Counted from the stretch's first letter, positions 1-7,384 are shown. The stretch: DNA of 29,446 nt from an uncultured Oscillospiraceae bacterium (GCA_900763995.1 CAAFMK010000053.1:1-29446), one strand, 5' to 3'. Program-made: numbers and translations. The notes: generated from the sequence alone by a model not told the origin.

Positions 1-15
1 GTGCTCTTCCGATCT
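1..15. other. Illumina adapter remnant at contig end
   Basis: The first 15 bases, GTGCTCTTCCGATCT, are identical to the 3' end of the Illumina TruSeq read-2 adapter. The genomic sequence therefore appears to begin at base 16. This is almost certainly an untrimmed library adapter at a contig end and not biological sequence. Anything upstream of the first operon is missing. Confidence 0.93.
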
Positions 16-30
16 TAAGAATCATTCTTA
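16..30. promoter_or_regulatory. Fur-family-type operator (7-1-7 palindrome)
   Basis: TAAGAATcATTCTTA is a perfect 7-1-7 inverted repeat. Spacing and central AAT-n-ATT core match the operator architecture of the Fur/Zur/PerR family in Firmicutes. A COG0523 metal-chaperone operon lies downstream, and such genes are often Zur-regulated, so a metal-responsive operator is a reasonable inference. It sits about 137 bases upstream of the best promoter for that operon and touches the artificial contig end. It could instead serve a closer promoter (TATAAC at 43-48) or a divergent gene that is missing from the assembly. Confidence 0.5.
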
Positions 31-166
31 ATTTATAAATAGTATAACAGCTCGGTGCCCATTTGTCAATGGATGATTTCATATCTCAGAAAGAGATTTT
101 AACCAAAATGATACACAGATGCTGTGGCAGCAAATAGGATTTTAACATCTTTTCCACGGCTTCCTC

Positions 167-195
167 TTGCGTCCAGTACGAAAAAGCTGTATAAT
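167..195 (+). promoter_or_regulatory. Predicted promoter of the cobW operon
   Basis: TTGCGT at 167-172 and a perfect TATAAT at 190-195 are separated by 17 bases, a sigma-A-type arrangement. Transcription would start near 202 and leave a leader of about 160 bases before the first GTPase gene. The -35 matches consensus only in its TTG. Confidence 0.5.
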
Positions 196-197
196 AC

Positions 198-314
198 GGC
201 TGTTGTGGGCGGAGAGGATCACACAGCCACAGGCACCCTCTCTGGTCCGCACACCAAGATTCTGATAACAAATTGCAGTCTCCACGCCGGACGCCTTTTG
301 TGGTGCCCGGCGTG
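198..314 (+). promoter_or_regulatory. Structured 5' leader, class unknown
   Basis: Several helices can form in this leader. GGCTGT (198-203) pairs with ACAGCC (223-228), and GAGAGG (212-217) pairs with CCTCTC (237-242). These two interleave, so they would form a pseudoknot or exclude each other. Further down, CACGCCGG (283-290) pairs perfectly with CCGGCGTG (307-314) around a 16-base loop. No B12-box, NiCo or other riboswitch consensus was recognised. The stretch 31-363 holds no convincing gene; it contains only this leader and the promoter. Confidence 0.3.
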
Positions 315-363
315 TGTACCATACATCCCTAAAACTGCGCTGCAACGGAAAGGAATGAGCCAT

Positions 364-1614
364 ATGACAAAAATTGATATTATCTCCGGCTTCTTAGGGG
401 CCGGAAAGACCACCCTCATTAAGAAGCTGCTGGACGAGGTTTTTCGTGGGGAAAAAATCGTTCTGATCGAAAATGAATTTGGTGAGATCGGCATCGACGG
501 CGGATTTTTGAAGGACGCTGGGGTGGAGATCACAGAGATGAACTCCGGATGTATCTGCTGCTCCCTGGTGGGTGACTTTGGCACCGCCCTGAAAAAGGTG
601 CTGGATGATCACGCCCCTGACCGGATCATCATTGAGCCCTCTGGTGTGGGTAAGCTCTCAGATGTAATTTCTGCTGTGGAGGGCGTGCAGAAGCAGGCCC
701 CTGAGCTCCAGCTCAACAGCTTTGTCACTGTGGTAGATGCTACAAAGGCCAAGGTGTATATGAAGAACTTTGGAGAGTTCTTCAACAACCAGGTGGAGCA
801 CGCCTCCGCGGTCATTTTGTCCCGTACCCAGAACATGGATCAGGGCAAGCTGAATGGCGCTGTCCATCTGGTGCGGGACAAGAACCAGAAAGCCGCGATC
901 CTGACCACACCCTGGGATCAGCTGACTGGTGCTCAGATCCTCTCTGCGATGGAGGGTGGGCAGTCTCTGGCAGAGGAGCTCATGTCCCAGCTGCCCACAG
1001 ATCACCATCACCACGATGGATGCGGCTGCGGACATGACCACGACAGCAGTGGCCACGACCACGGCCATGACCATGACCACGACAGCTGCGGCTGCGGCCA
1101 CGACCATGACCATGACCACGACAGCTGCGGCTGCGGACATGACCACGGCCATGACCACGACAGCTGCGGCTGCGGACATGACCACGGCCATGACCACGAC
1201 AGCTGCGGCTGCGGACATGACCACGGCCATGACCACGACCATGATAGCTGCGGCTGCGGAGGGGGCTGTGGCACAGCGGATGTCTGTACCAGCTGCATGA
1301 GCTCCATGGTGGACTCACATCACCACCACGCCAACGAGGTGTTTACCTCCTGGGGCCGGGAGACCGCCCAGAAATACAGCCGTGAGGAGTTGCAGGAGGC
1401 TCTGGCAGAGCTGGCCATGGGGGAGGGCTACGGCTATGTCCTCCGGGCCAAGGGCATGGTGCCCTGTGACGATGGAGAGACCTGGCTCCACTTTGACCTG
1501 GTGCCTGAGGAGTTCCAGATCCGTGAGGGTGCCCCCGATTACACAGGCCGCCTGTGTGTCATCGGTTCCGAGCTGAGGGAGGATCGGCTGGAGAAGCTGT
1601 TCCTGCTGGCTTGA
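364..1614 (+). CDS. CobW/COG0523 GTPase with His/Cys-rich repeat insert
   Basis: This is a G3E-family GTPase (CobW/P47K, COG0523) of 416 residues, probably a cytoplasmic metal chaperone or insertase. Walker A GFLGAGKTT is at residues 9-17, the family hallmark CxCC (C63-I-C65-C66) follows, and the EPSG motif is at 91-94. The usual NKxD guanine-specificity motif is replaced by SRTQ (153-156). Residues 214-322 form a very long His/Cys/Asp-rich insert made of DSCGCGHDHGHDH-like units, a probable zinc, nickel or cobalt reservoir. The CobW C-terminal domain follows (about 326-416). ATG 364 was chosen because GGAAAGGA ends nine bases upstream and the Walker A then falls where it does in relatives; ATG 355 touches that site. 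The next gene starts 14 bases after the stop and encodes a second GTPase of the same family, so the two are probably co-transcribed. The metal is not determined by the sequence. Confidence 0.93.
   Translation: MTKIDIISGFLGAGKTTLIKKLLDEVFRGEKIVLIENEFGEIGIDGGFLKDAGVEITEMNSGCICCSLVGDFGTALKKVLDDHAPDRIIIEPSGVGKLSDVISAVEGVQKQAPELQLNSFVTVVDATKAKVYMKNFGEFFNNQVEHASAVILSRTQNMDQGKLNGAVHLVRDKNQKAAILTTPWDQLTGAQILSAMEGGQSLAEELMSQLPTDHHHHDGCGCGHDHDSSGHDHGHDHDHDSCGCGHDHDHDHDSCGCGHDHGHDHDSCGCGHDHGHDHDSCGCGHDHGHDHDHDSCGCGGGCGTADVCTSCMSSMVDSHHHHANEVFTSWGRETAQKYSREELQEALAELAMGEGYGYVLRAKGMVPCDDGETWLHFDLVPEEFQIREGAPDYTGRLCVIGSELREDRLEKLFLLA
1018..1272 (+). repeat. In-frame tandem repeat, 39-bp unit
   Basis: The His/Cys insert of the first GTPase is encoded by tandem repeats. 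The clearest copies begin at 1081, 1120, 1159 and 1198, each 39 bases (13 codons, DSCGCGHDHGHDH-type); the 1198 copy has two extra codons, and a partial copy begins at 1243. A more diverged copy lies at 1018-1080. The units are nearly identical in DNA, which suggests recent expansion by slippage or unequal recombination. Short-read assembly could have mis-sized the array. Confidence 0.9.
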
Positions 1615-1628
1615 TGAGGTGAGGTAAC

Positions 1629-2576
1629 ATGGAAGATTCCCGTATTCCCCTCTATTTGATTACTGGCTTTCTGGACAGCGGAAAGACCACTCTGCTGACA
1701 GATACCCTGAATATGGACTATTTCAACGATGGGCAGCGCACCGTTCTGCTGCGGTGTGAGGATGGGGAGGAGGAATATGACCCCCAGTTCCTCTCCCAGC
1801 GAAATTGCCGCATGGTACCCATCGAATCCCAGGAGGATCTGAACACCGCCTTTTTGGACGAGGTGGAGCGCCGGTTCCAGCCTGAGCGGGTGCTGCTGGA
1901 GTACAATGGGATGTGGCCCATTGATATATTGCGCAAGCTCAAGCTGCCAAAGGAGTGGGGGCTGTATCAGGCCATCCATGTAGTGGACGGCACCACCTTT
2001 GAGATGTATCTGAGCAATATGCAGTCTATGATCGTGGATATGGTCACAGAGGCCGACCTGGTGCTCTTTAACCGCTGTACCCCAGATATGCCTATGGCCG
2101 GGTGGAAGCGCTCCATTCGGGCGGTCAATCGGATGTGTGAGATCGTCTTTGAGGACAGCCAAGGAGAGCAGCTGGAGGTAGAGGACATCCTCCCATACTC
2201 CCTGGATGAGGCCCATATCACCCTGGAGGACGAGGACTATGGCATCTGGTACCTGGATATTCAGGAGCACCCAGAGCGCTATGTGGGCAAGACCATCACC
2301 ATGAAAACCCAGGCCATGACTGGTACAAAGCTGCCCAAGGGCACCTTTGTGCCCGGACGAAATGCCATGACCTGCTGTGCAGATGACATTCGCTTTTTTG
2401 GCTTCCTGTGTAAATATGACAAGGCCCGCTCCCTGAAAAAGGGGGAGTGGATCACGGTCACCGCTGAAATTCAGTGGGAGGAGGCCAAGGTATACGACGG
2501 GGAAGGGGTGGTGCTCTACGCCAAGTCGGTGGAGCCAGCCCAGCGCCCAGAAGATCCTCTGGTCTATTTCCGTTAA
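1629..2576 (+). CDS. CobW-like GTPase with DUF1980/YcgQ-like C-terminus
   Basis: This 315-residue protein has a P-loop GFLDSGKTT (13-21) and the overall layout of a G3E/CobW GTPase. It departs from the family: a lone Cys60 replaces the CxCC motif, LLEYNG (89-94) stands where EPSG is usual, and FNRC (147-150) replaces NKxD. The C-terminal part (about 238-300), with FVPGR, MTCCADD around C249-C250, a GF(L/V)C turn and a WITVTAEI strand, resembles the C-terminal domain of DUF1980/YcgQ (TIGR03943) proteins, which accompany COG0523 proteins and permeases in metal loci; that assignment is from memory. ATG 1629 is preceded by a doubled GAGGT (1616-1625). It probably works with the upstream His/Cys-rich GTPase, perhaps as a divergent partner with altered nucleotide or metal handling. 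A terminator follows. Confidence 0.85.
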   Translation: MEDSRIPLYLITGFLDSGKTTLLTDTLNMDYFNDGQRTVLLRCEDGEEEYDPQFLSQRNCRMVPIESQEDLNTAFLDEVERRFQPERVLLEYNGMWPIDILRKLKLPKEWGLYQAIHVVDGTTFEMYLSNMQSMIVDMVTEADLVLFNRCTPDMPMAGWKRSIRAVNRMCEIVFEDSQGEQLEVEDILPYSLDEAHITLEDEDYGIWYLDIQEHPERYVGKTITMKTQAMTGTKLPKGTFVPGRNAMTCCADDIRFFGFLCKYDKARSLKKGEWITVTAEIQWEEAKVYDGEGVVLYAKSVEPAQRPEDPLVYFR

Positions 2577-2602
2577 ATTTCTGGGGTTCCCTGTATTGTA
2601 TC

Positions 2603-2639
2603 AAAAAATCCCGTTGCCAGTTTGGCGACGGGATTTTTT
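2603..2639. terminator. Bidirectional intrinsic terminator
   Basis: TCCCGTTGCCA pairs with TGGCGACGGGA around a GTT loop, with one G-U pair. The stem is flanked by six A residues on one side and six T residues on the other, so it can terminate both the cobW operon and the convergent transporter gene. Confidence 0.9.
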
Positions 2640-2642
2640 GAT

Positions 2643-4028
2643 TTATTTGGGGCCAAAGGTGTTCCAATAGACCATAAAGAACACAAACAGAACAATAAAG
2701 GGCAGAATCCAGGTCACATAAAAACGAACTGCTTTGGGGAAGATAATCCCCTTTCCCCCATTGGCCTCAGCCAGGAAGTTGTCCCAGCCCCAGCCCTTTT
2801 TGCTGACACAAAACAGCAGGTAGACAAGGGAACCCAAGGGCAGGATGTTCTGAGAAACCAAGAAGTCCTCCAGCCCGGATATATCCATACCCAATGGACG
2901 GAATCCCGCCCACAGATTGCTGCCCAGCACACAGGGCATGGACAGTATGATCACAGCCACAAAATTGATCATAACAGCCTTCTTACGGCTCCAGTTCCAT
3001 TTATCCATGGAGAAGGAGATGATATTTTCAAAGACTGCAATGATGGTGGACAGGGCTGCAAAGGACAAAAAGACAAAGAACAGTGAGCCCCACAGCTGTC
3101 CCATAGCCATATTGTTGAAGATGTTGGGCAGGGTGACAAAAACCAGTGCAGGCCCCTCCCCCGGAGAGACGCCAAAGGAGAAGCAGGCGGGGAAGATAAT
3201 CAGTCCGGCCACAAAAGCCACACCAGTATCTAAAATGCCAATACGCAGGGCCTCCCCGGTCAGACGGTGTTCCTTGCCGATGTAGCTGCCAAAAATGGCG
3301 ATGGCACCAATGCCCAGCGACAGGGTAAAGAAGGCCTGTCCCATAGCGGCAAAGACCACCTCCCCCAAGATCCAGTTCCCTTCGCTGTCATACAGCAGGT
3401 TCTGGAAGTTGGGCTGGAGGTAAAAACGCAGTCCCTCACTGGCACCATCCAGCAAAATGGAGTTGATGGCCAGTACACCCATCAGAGCCAGCAGACACAG
3501 CATCATCAGCTTGTTGATACGCTCAACACCGTTGCGCAGTCCCTGGGCACAGACCAGCATGCTCACAGATACGACCACGATCATGTAAAAGGTCATGGTG
3601 CCTGGCTGGAGCTGCAGCTGGGAGAACTGATCGGTGACACCGGTGGCATCCAGCCCCACAAAGTCCCCCCGCACCATCTTCACAACATAGTAGACCAGCC
3701 AGCCAGCGATGACAGTGTAGAACATCATCAGCAGATAATTTCCCGCAAAGCCCACATAGCTGTACCAGTGCCAGCGAGAGCCTTTGGGCTCCAGGCGCTG
3801 AAAGGACAGGGCCATGCTGCGTTGACTGGCACGGCCCACTGCCAGCTCAGTCACCAGAACCGGCAGTCCCAGAATCACCAGAAACAGAAGATACAGCAGC
3901 ACAAAGGCCGCCCCACCATACTTGCCTGTGATGTAGGGGAAGCGCCACACATTTCCCAGCCCGATGGCACAGCCTGCTGAAATCAGCAGAAAGCCCAGTC
4001 GGGAGGAGAAGCTCTCTCTTTTTTCCAT
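2643..4028 (-). CDS. NSS-family sodium-dependent transporter
   Basis: This is a 461-residue polytopic membrane protein of the neurotransmitter:sodium symporter family (SLC6/SNF, LeuT fold), importing an amino acid or related amine with Na+. The diagnostic TM1 signature GLGNVWRFPY lies at residues 23-32, followed by GKYGGAAF. Hydrophobic segments along the chain suggest 11 or 12 membrane spans, and the length is close to bacterial members such as MhsT. Substrate cannot be fixed from sequence; hydrophobic or aromatic amino acids are common. ATG 4028 is preceded by AAAGGAGG (4040-4047). It is monocistronic: it has its own promoter and a terminator at each side. The 5' leader contains a perfect hairpin directly upstream of the ribosome binding site. 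Confidence 0.93.
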   Translation of the reverse strand: MEKRESFSSRLGFLLISAGCAIGLGNVWRFPYITGKYGGAAFVLLYLLFLVILGLPVLVTELAVGRASQRSMALSFQRLEPKGSRWHWYSYVGFAGNYLLMMFYTVIAGWLVYYVVKMVRGDFVGLDATGVTDQFSQLQLQPGTMTFYMIVVVSVSMLVCAQGLRNGVERINKLMMLCLLALMGVLAINSILLDGASEGLRFYLQPNFQNLLYDSEGNWILGEVVFAAMGQAFFTLSLGIGAIAIFGSYIGKEHRLTGEALRIGILDTGVAFVAGLIIFPACFSFGVSPGEGPALVFVTLPNIFNNMAMGQLWGSLFFVFLSFAALSTIIAVFENIISFSMDKWNWSRKKAVMINFVAVIILSMPCVLGSNLWAGFRPLGMDISGLEDFLVSQNILPLGSLVYLLFCVSKKGWGWDNFLAEANGGKGIIFPKAVRFYVTWILPFIVLFVFFMVYWNTFGPK

Positions 4029-4047
4029 GAACTCAAATTCCTCCTTT

Positions 4048-4070
4048 CACCCCAGCAAAAGCCTGGGGTG
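4048..4070 (-). promoter_or_regulatory. Leader hairpin next to the transporter RBS
   Basis: CACCCCAG (4048-4055) and CTGGGGTG (4063-4070) form a perfect 8-bp stem around a 7-base loop. In the transporter mRNA it sits immediately upstream of AAAGGAGG. It has no U-tract, so it is more likely to affect translation or mRNA stability than to terminate. Confidence 0.45.
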
Positions 4071-4110
4071 TTCCCTCGTTACAACAGACCCGATGGGAAA
4101 CATAGTCCTT

Positions 4111-4139
4111 ATTTTACTAAGGTGAATTGGGAAGGTCAA
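4111..4139 (-). promoter_or_regulatory. Promoter of the NSS transporter
   Basis: On the minus strand TTGACC (4134-4139) and TAAAAT (4111-4116) are spaced by exactly 17 bases. Predicted start is near 4104, giving a leader of about 75 bases. Confidence 0.75.
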
Positions 4140-4213
4140 CCCTAAAATGGGAAAAATAAAGTCCATGATCCATTTTTTCTTTTAGAAAACAAAAGGATTT
4201 GTGTGACATATAC

Positions 4214-4243
4214 AAAAAAGCGCCGTCTATAATAGGCGGCGCT
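4214..4243 (-). terminator. Intrinsic terminator of the clp gene
   Basis: Read on the minus strand, AGCGCCGCCTA pairs with TAGACGGCGCT (one G-U pair) around a 3-base loop, followed by six T residues (4219-4214). It lies 12 bases past the stop codon of the clp gene. Confidence 0.88.
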
Positions 4244-4255
4244 GTGAGTTTATCC

Positions 4256-6556
4256 TTAAAGGGAGAGCAGCTCAACGTTGTCGTCCTCTGCGGTCAGCTT
4301 AAGCTGAGAGGGCGGGTTCTGGTAGGACTCAATAAGCCGTACAGCGATGGCATCCTCCAGCTCCTTTTGAATGACACGGTGCAGATTCCGGGCACCGTAG
4401 ACAGCGGAGTAGGATTTTTTGACCAGATAGTCCAGCACAGACTCCTCCCAGGTGAGGGTGATGGCCTTCTCCTTCAAGGTGTCAGCCAGCTCATGGAGCA
4501 TGATGGAGGCAATCCCCTTGAAGTTCTCCTCTGTGAGCTGGTTAAAGCAGACGATCTCATCCACACGGTTAATAAACTCAGGGCGGAGGAACTCCTGAAG
4601 GGCCTTCATTGCCCGATCACGGCTCTGCTCATTGGCGGTGCGCCCAAAGCCCACACTGCCCACCTTGGAGTTGCTGCCAGCGTTAGAGGTCATAACGACC
4701 ACAGTATTTTCAAAGTTGACCACCCGTCCATGGGAGTCGGTGACCCGACCGTCATCCAGGATCTGGAGCAGGATATTCAGCACATCAGGGTGGGCCTTTT
4801 CGATCTCATCAAAGAGTACCACAGAGTAGGGCTTGCGGCGGATCTTCTCGGTGAGCTGACCGGCCTCATCATAGCCCACATAGCCCGGAGGGGAACCGAT
4901 GATCCGGGAAACTGCGTGCTTCTCCATAAACTCGGACATATCCAGACGGATAAGGGACTCCGGGCTGTCAAAGAGGTCGGTGGCCAGCTGCTTGACAAGC
5001 TCAGTCTTACCCACACCAGTGGCTCCTACAAAAATGAAAGAGACAGGCTTGCGTTTGGGGCTGATGCCGGCACGGCCTCGGCGGATGGCGGCAGAAACAG
5101 CCTTGACGGCCTCGTCCTGCCCAATGATATGGGAGGACAGCCGTTCCTCCAGCTTGGCCAGACGCTGGAACTCCTGCTCCTGGATACGGCTGGCGGGAAT
5201 GTTCGTCCACAGCTCGATTACATTGGCCAGATCCTCCTGGGTGAGCACCTTCTGGGCCTTGGATTGCAGCTGTTGCTGTTCACCCTCCAGTCGCAGCTCC
5301 ATGCTCTTAATGGTTGCCAGCCGCTGATAGGACTCCTCAGTGGCGGCAGCCATCATCAGCTCCTTTTCCTTGGCCAGATCGGCCAGCTCCTTTTCCACCT
5401 CGCTTAGGCGGGCCAGAGACTGATTGTGCAGATTCACATTGGAGCAGGCCTCGTCAATGAGGTCGATGGCCTTATCCGGGAGATAGCGGTCTGTGATATA
5501 GCGCTCACTCATCAGAACTGCCAGTCGGCACATGGCAGGGGAGATGGTCACCTGATGGAAGGCCTCATAGTAGGGGGCGATGCCCTCGATCACGGTCACA
5601 CTGTCCTCAATGGATGGCTCATCCACCATAACAGGCTGGAAACGCCGCTCCAGAGCGGTGTCCTTTTCGATGTGCTTGCGGTACTCGTTGAGGGTGGTAG
5701 CACCAATCACTTGAAGTTCTCCCCGGCTGAGGGCGGGTTTGAGGATATTGGCGGCGTTCATGCTGCCCTCGGCATCACCGGCCCCCACAATGTTGTGAAC
5801 CTCATCAATGACCAGGATGATATTACCCAGCTTTTTGATCTCCTCAATAAGCCCCTTCATACGGCTTTCAAACTGGCCACGGAACTGGGTACCGGCCACA
5901 AGGGAGGTCAAGTCCAGCAGATAGACCTCTTTATCCAGCAGCTTATAGGGGACATCCCGGGCGGCGATGCGCTGGGCCAGTCCCTCCGCAATGGCAGTTT
6001 TGCCAACGCCGGGTTCACCGATGAGACAGGGGTTATTTTTCTGGCGGCGGTTGAGCACCTGGATCATCCGCTCCAGCTCCCGATCACGGCCAATGAGCTT
6101 ATCCAGCTTTCCGTTTTTTGCCTTTTGGGTCAGAGAGATACAGTAGTTGTCCAAAAACTTGCGCTTGGAGGATTTGGAGTTATTCTTCTCCGGGCGGGAT
6201 GAGGCGGACTCTTCGGCGGGCTGCTCCTTGGCTGGGGAATTATTCCCCCCAAAGAGCTGGTTTAGGAAGGGGAAGGTGGCGGTACGGCCATCGTCCTCCT
6301 CGCTGTCCTGAGGTGTGGACATCAGGCTCTCCACCCCCTCAGCACCGCCAAAGGCAGACATCATCTCATTGGTCAGGTTATCCAGATCCTCATCGCTGAT
6401 ACCCATTTTCTTCATCATGTCATCAATGGGCTTGATACCAAGCTCACGGGCACACTTCAAGCAAAGACCTTCATTCTTTGAGGTGCCGCCCTCTAACTTG
6501 GTGATAAAAATAACAGCTACATTCTTGTTACAGCGGCTGCATAGTGTGGGCTGCAT
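4256..6556 (-). CDS. ClpE-like AAA+ Clp unfoldase subunit
   Basis: This 766-residue Hsp100/Clp ATPase unfolds proteins, most likely for degradation by ClpP. The N-terminus has a zinc finger, C6-x2-C9 and C32-x2-C35, in place of the double Clp-N repeat of ClpC; this points to the ClpE type. The first AAA domain has Walker A GEPGVGKTA (180-188) and Walker B around DEVHN (251-255). A coiled-coil middle segment spans about 380-435. The second AAA domain has GATGVGKTE (511-519) and DEIEKAHP (583-590). The VGF tripeptide near 635-637 fits the ClpP-docking loop. A polar, low-complexity linker lies at about 80-130. The start is supported by AAAGGAGC eight bases upstream. No mcsA/mcsB/ctsR neighbours occur and no CtsR operator repeat was found upstream. 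ClpE is the closest named family, but I do not assign the symbol. Confidence 0.93.
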   Translation of the reverse strand: MQPTLCSRCNKNVAVIFITKLEGGTSKNEGLCLKCARELGIKPIDDMMKKMGISDEDLDNLTNEMMSAFGGAEGVESLMSTPQDSEEDDGRTATFPFLNQLFGGNNSPAKEQPAEESASSRPEKNNSKSSKRKFLDNYCISLTQKAKNGKLDKLIGRDRELERMIQVLNRRQKNNPCLIGEPGVGKTAIAEGLAQRIAARDVPYKLLDKEVYLLDLTSLVAGTQFRGQFESRMKGLIEEIKKLGNIILVIDEVHNIVGAGDAEGSMNAANILKPALSRGELQVIGATTLNEYRKHIEKDTALERRFQPVMVDEPSIEDSVTVIEGIAPYYEAFHQVTISPAMCRLAVLMSERYITDRYLPDKAIDLIDEACSNVNLHNQSLARLSEVEKELADLAKEKELMMAAATEESYQRLATIKSMELRLEGEQQQLQSKAQKVLTQEDLANVIELWTNIPASRIQEQEFQRLAKLEERLSSHIIGQDEAVKAVSAAIRRGRAGISPKRKPVSFIFVGATGVGKTELVKQLATDLFDSPESLIRLDMSEFMEKHAVSRIIGSPPGYVGYDEAGQLTEKIRRKPYSVVLFDEIEKAHPDVLNILLQILDDGRVTDSHGRVVNFENTVVVMTSNAGSNSKVGSVGFGRTANEQSRDRAMKALQEFLRPEFINRVDEIVCFNQLTEENFKGIASIMLHELADTLKEKAITLTWEESVLDYLVKKSYSAVYGARNLHRVIQKELEDAIAVRLIESYQNPPSQLKLTAEDDNVELLSL

Positions 6557-6596
6557 ATTGGTTTGCTCCTTTCAGAGAAAGTCATTTTCCTGTGAT

Positions 6597-6626
6597 ATTA
6601 CACCCATATTTTGAACGGGGTGTGAA
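6597..6626 (-). promoter_or_regulatory. Candidate promoter of the clp gene
   Basis: On the minus strand TTCACA (6621-6626) and TGTAAT (6597-6602) are spaced by 18 bases, each one mismatch from consensus. An imperfect inverted repeat (TTACACCC with GGGTGTGAA) overlaps both hexamers and could be an operator. It is not a CtsR or CIRCE element. Confidence 0.45.
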
Positions 6627-6685
6627 TGAGGAGAGGGGTTCCACAGGGAAGGGAATAAAATACCACATTTTGTGGATGGAAAGTT

Positions 6686-7384
6686 TTAGTGGAACCATCC
6701 CAGCAGGGACAGCGGGCTGGCGGTGCAGAAAAACCGCACCAGATGGGTTTGTGCCACCACATCCCATGGCAGGACACTGTGCGTCAGGAGCCAGGCGGCA
6801 ATGAACATAACCAAAAGCCCCTTCAGCAGCCCCACGATCCCACCGGCTAAGTGGTTAATGCTGTAGAGCACAGGCAGACGAAAGGCCAGGTCCAGTGTGC
6901 GGCTGAACAGACGCCAGACCACCATCACCACCACAAAGGACAAGGAAAACAGCACAGTGCGGGACAGCTGTAGGGCGGCATACTCCGCCAGAGCTCTGGC
7001 GGCATCGGTGGTCACAGAGACAAAGCCATTTTCCATGGCCTGCTGAAAATCATAGAGCAGACCGTGCAGCCATGGGGAGTCCTTCAGTACCTCCAATACT
7101 CCGGACGGGGGCAAGTCCTCTGGAAGGATCATGGTTCCGCTTCCAGAGGGGAGGGCGTTTTGCAGTGCGTTCTCCAGAGCATTGTGGATCCCGGTCTCCA
7201 GCATGGGAACGAGATAGGAGGAGAGGGTGTGGGACAGTGCGCTGGAGATGATAGAGGCACCAATAAATGCCACAAACACAGCCAGAAAGCCGCACAGGGT
7301 TTTCACAAACCCCCTTGAATAGCCGCGCCAGACAAAGAGGAGAAGGATGGCAGCGGCAATAAGATCAAGCATTATGTAATTCAT
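6686..7384 (-). CDS. CvpA family membrane protein
   Basis: This 232-residue integral membrane protein has the CvpA layout: N-terminal hydrophobic segments with the short basic loop WRGYSRGFVK (about 19-28), a polar middle region, and hydrophobic segments near the C-terminus (FSLSFVVVMVVW and GIVGLLKGLLVMFIAAW). CvpA proteins are linked to colicin V production and envelope stress in enterobacteria; the role in Firmicutes is not settled. ATG 7384 was chosen because GGAGG (7392-7396) lies seven bases upstream; an in-frame ATG at 7408 has no such site and lies upstream of it. It is the last gene of the run starting at 12953, 35 bases after the preceding stop. Confidence 0.82.
   Translation of the reverse strand: MNYIMLDLIAAAILLLFVWRGYSRGFVKTLCGFLAVFVAFIGASIISSALSHTLSSYLVPMLETGIHNALENALQNALPSGSGTMILPEDLPPSGVLEVLKDSPWLHGLLYDFQQAMENGFVSVTTDAARALAEYAALQLSRTVLFSLSFVVVMVVWRLFSRTLDLAFRLPVLYSINHLAGGIVGLLKGLLVMFIAAWLLTHSVLPWDVVAQTHLVRFFCTASPLSLLGWFH

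Noticed and set aside
124..363. In-frame upstream extension of the first CobW gene (80 extra codons)
   Set aside because: The extension covers the predicted promoter and leader, has no ribosome binding site at its start, and places the P-loop far from the N-terminus. GGAAAGGA fits ATG 364.
658..1242. Long antisense open frames across the His/Cys repeat
   Set aside because: They encode low-complexity Ala/Val/Met or Ser/Trp repeats that are only the reverse reading of the GC-rich tandem repeat, without start signals.
1018..1272. Possible CRISPR array
   Set aside because: The repeats are contiguous, in frame and code for metal-binding residues; there are no unique spacers and no cas genes.
4199..5407. 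402-codon open frame opposite the clp gene
   Set aside because: It is antisense to a clear AAA+ protein, has no family motifs or ribosome binding site, and starts inside the terminator region.
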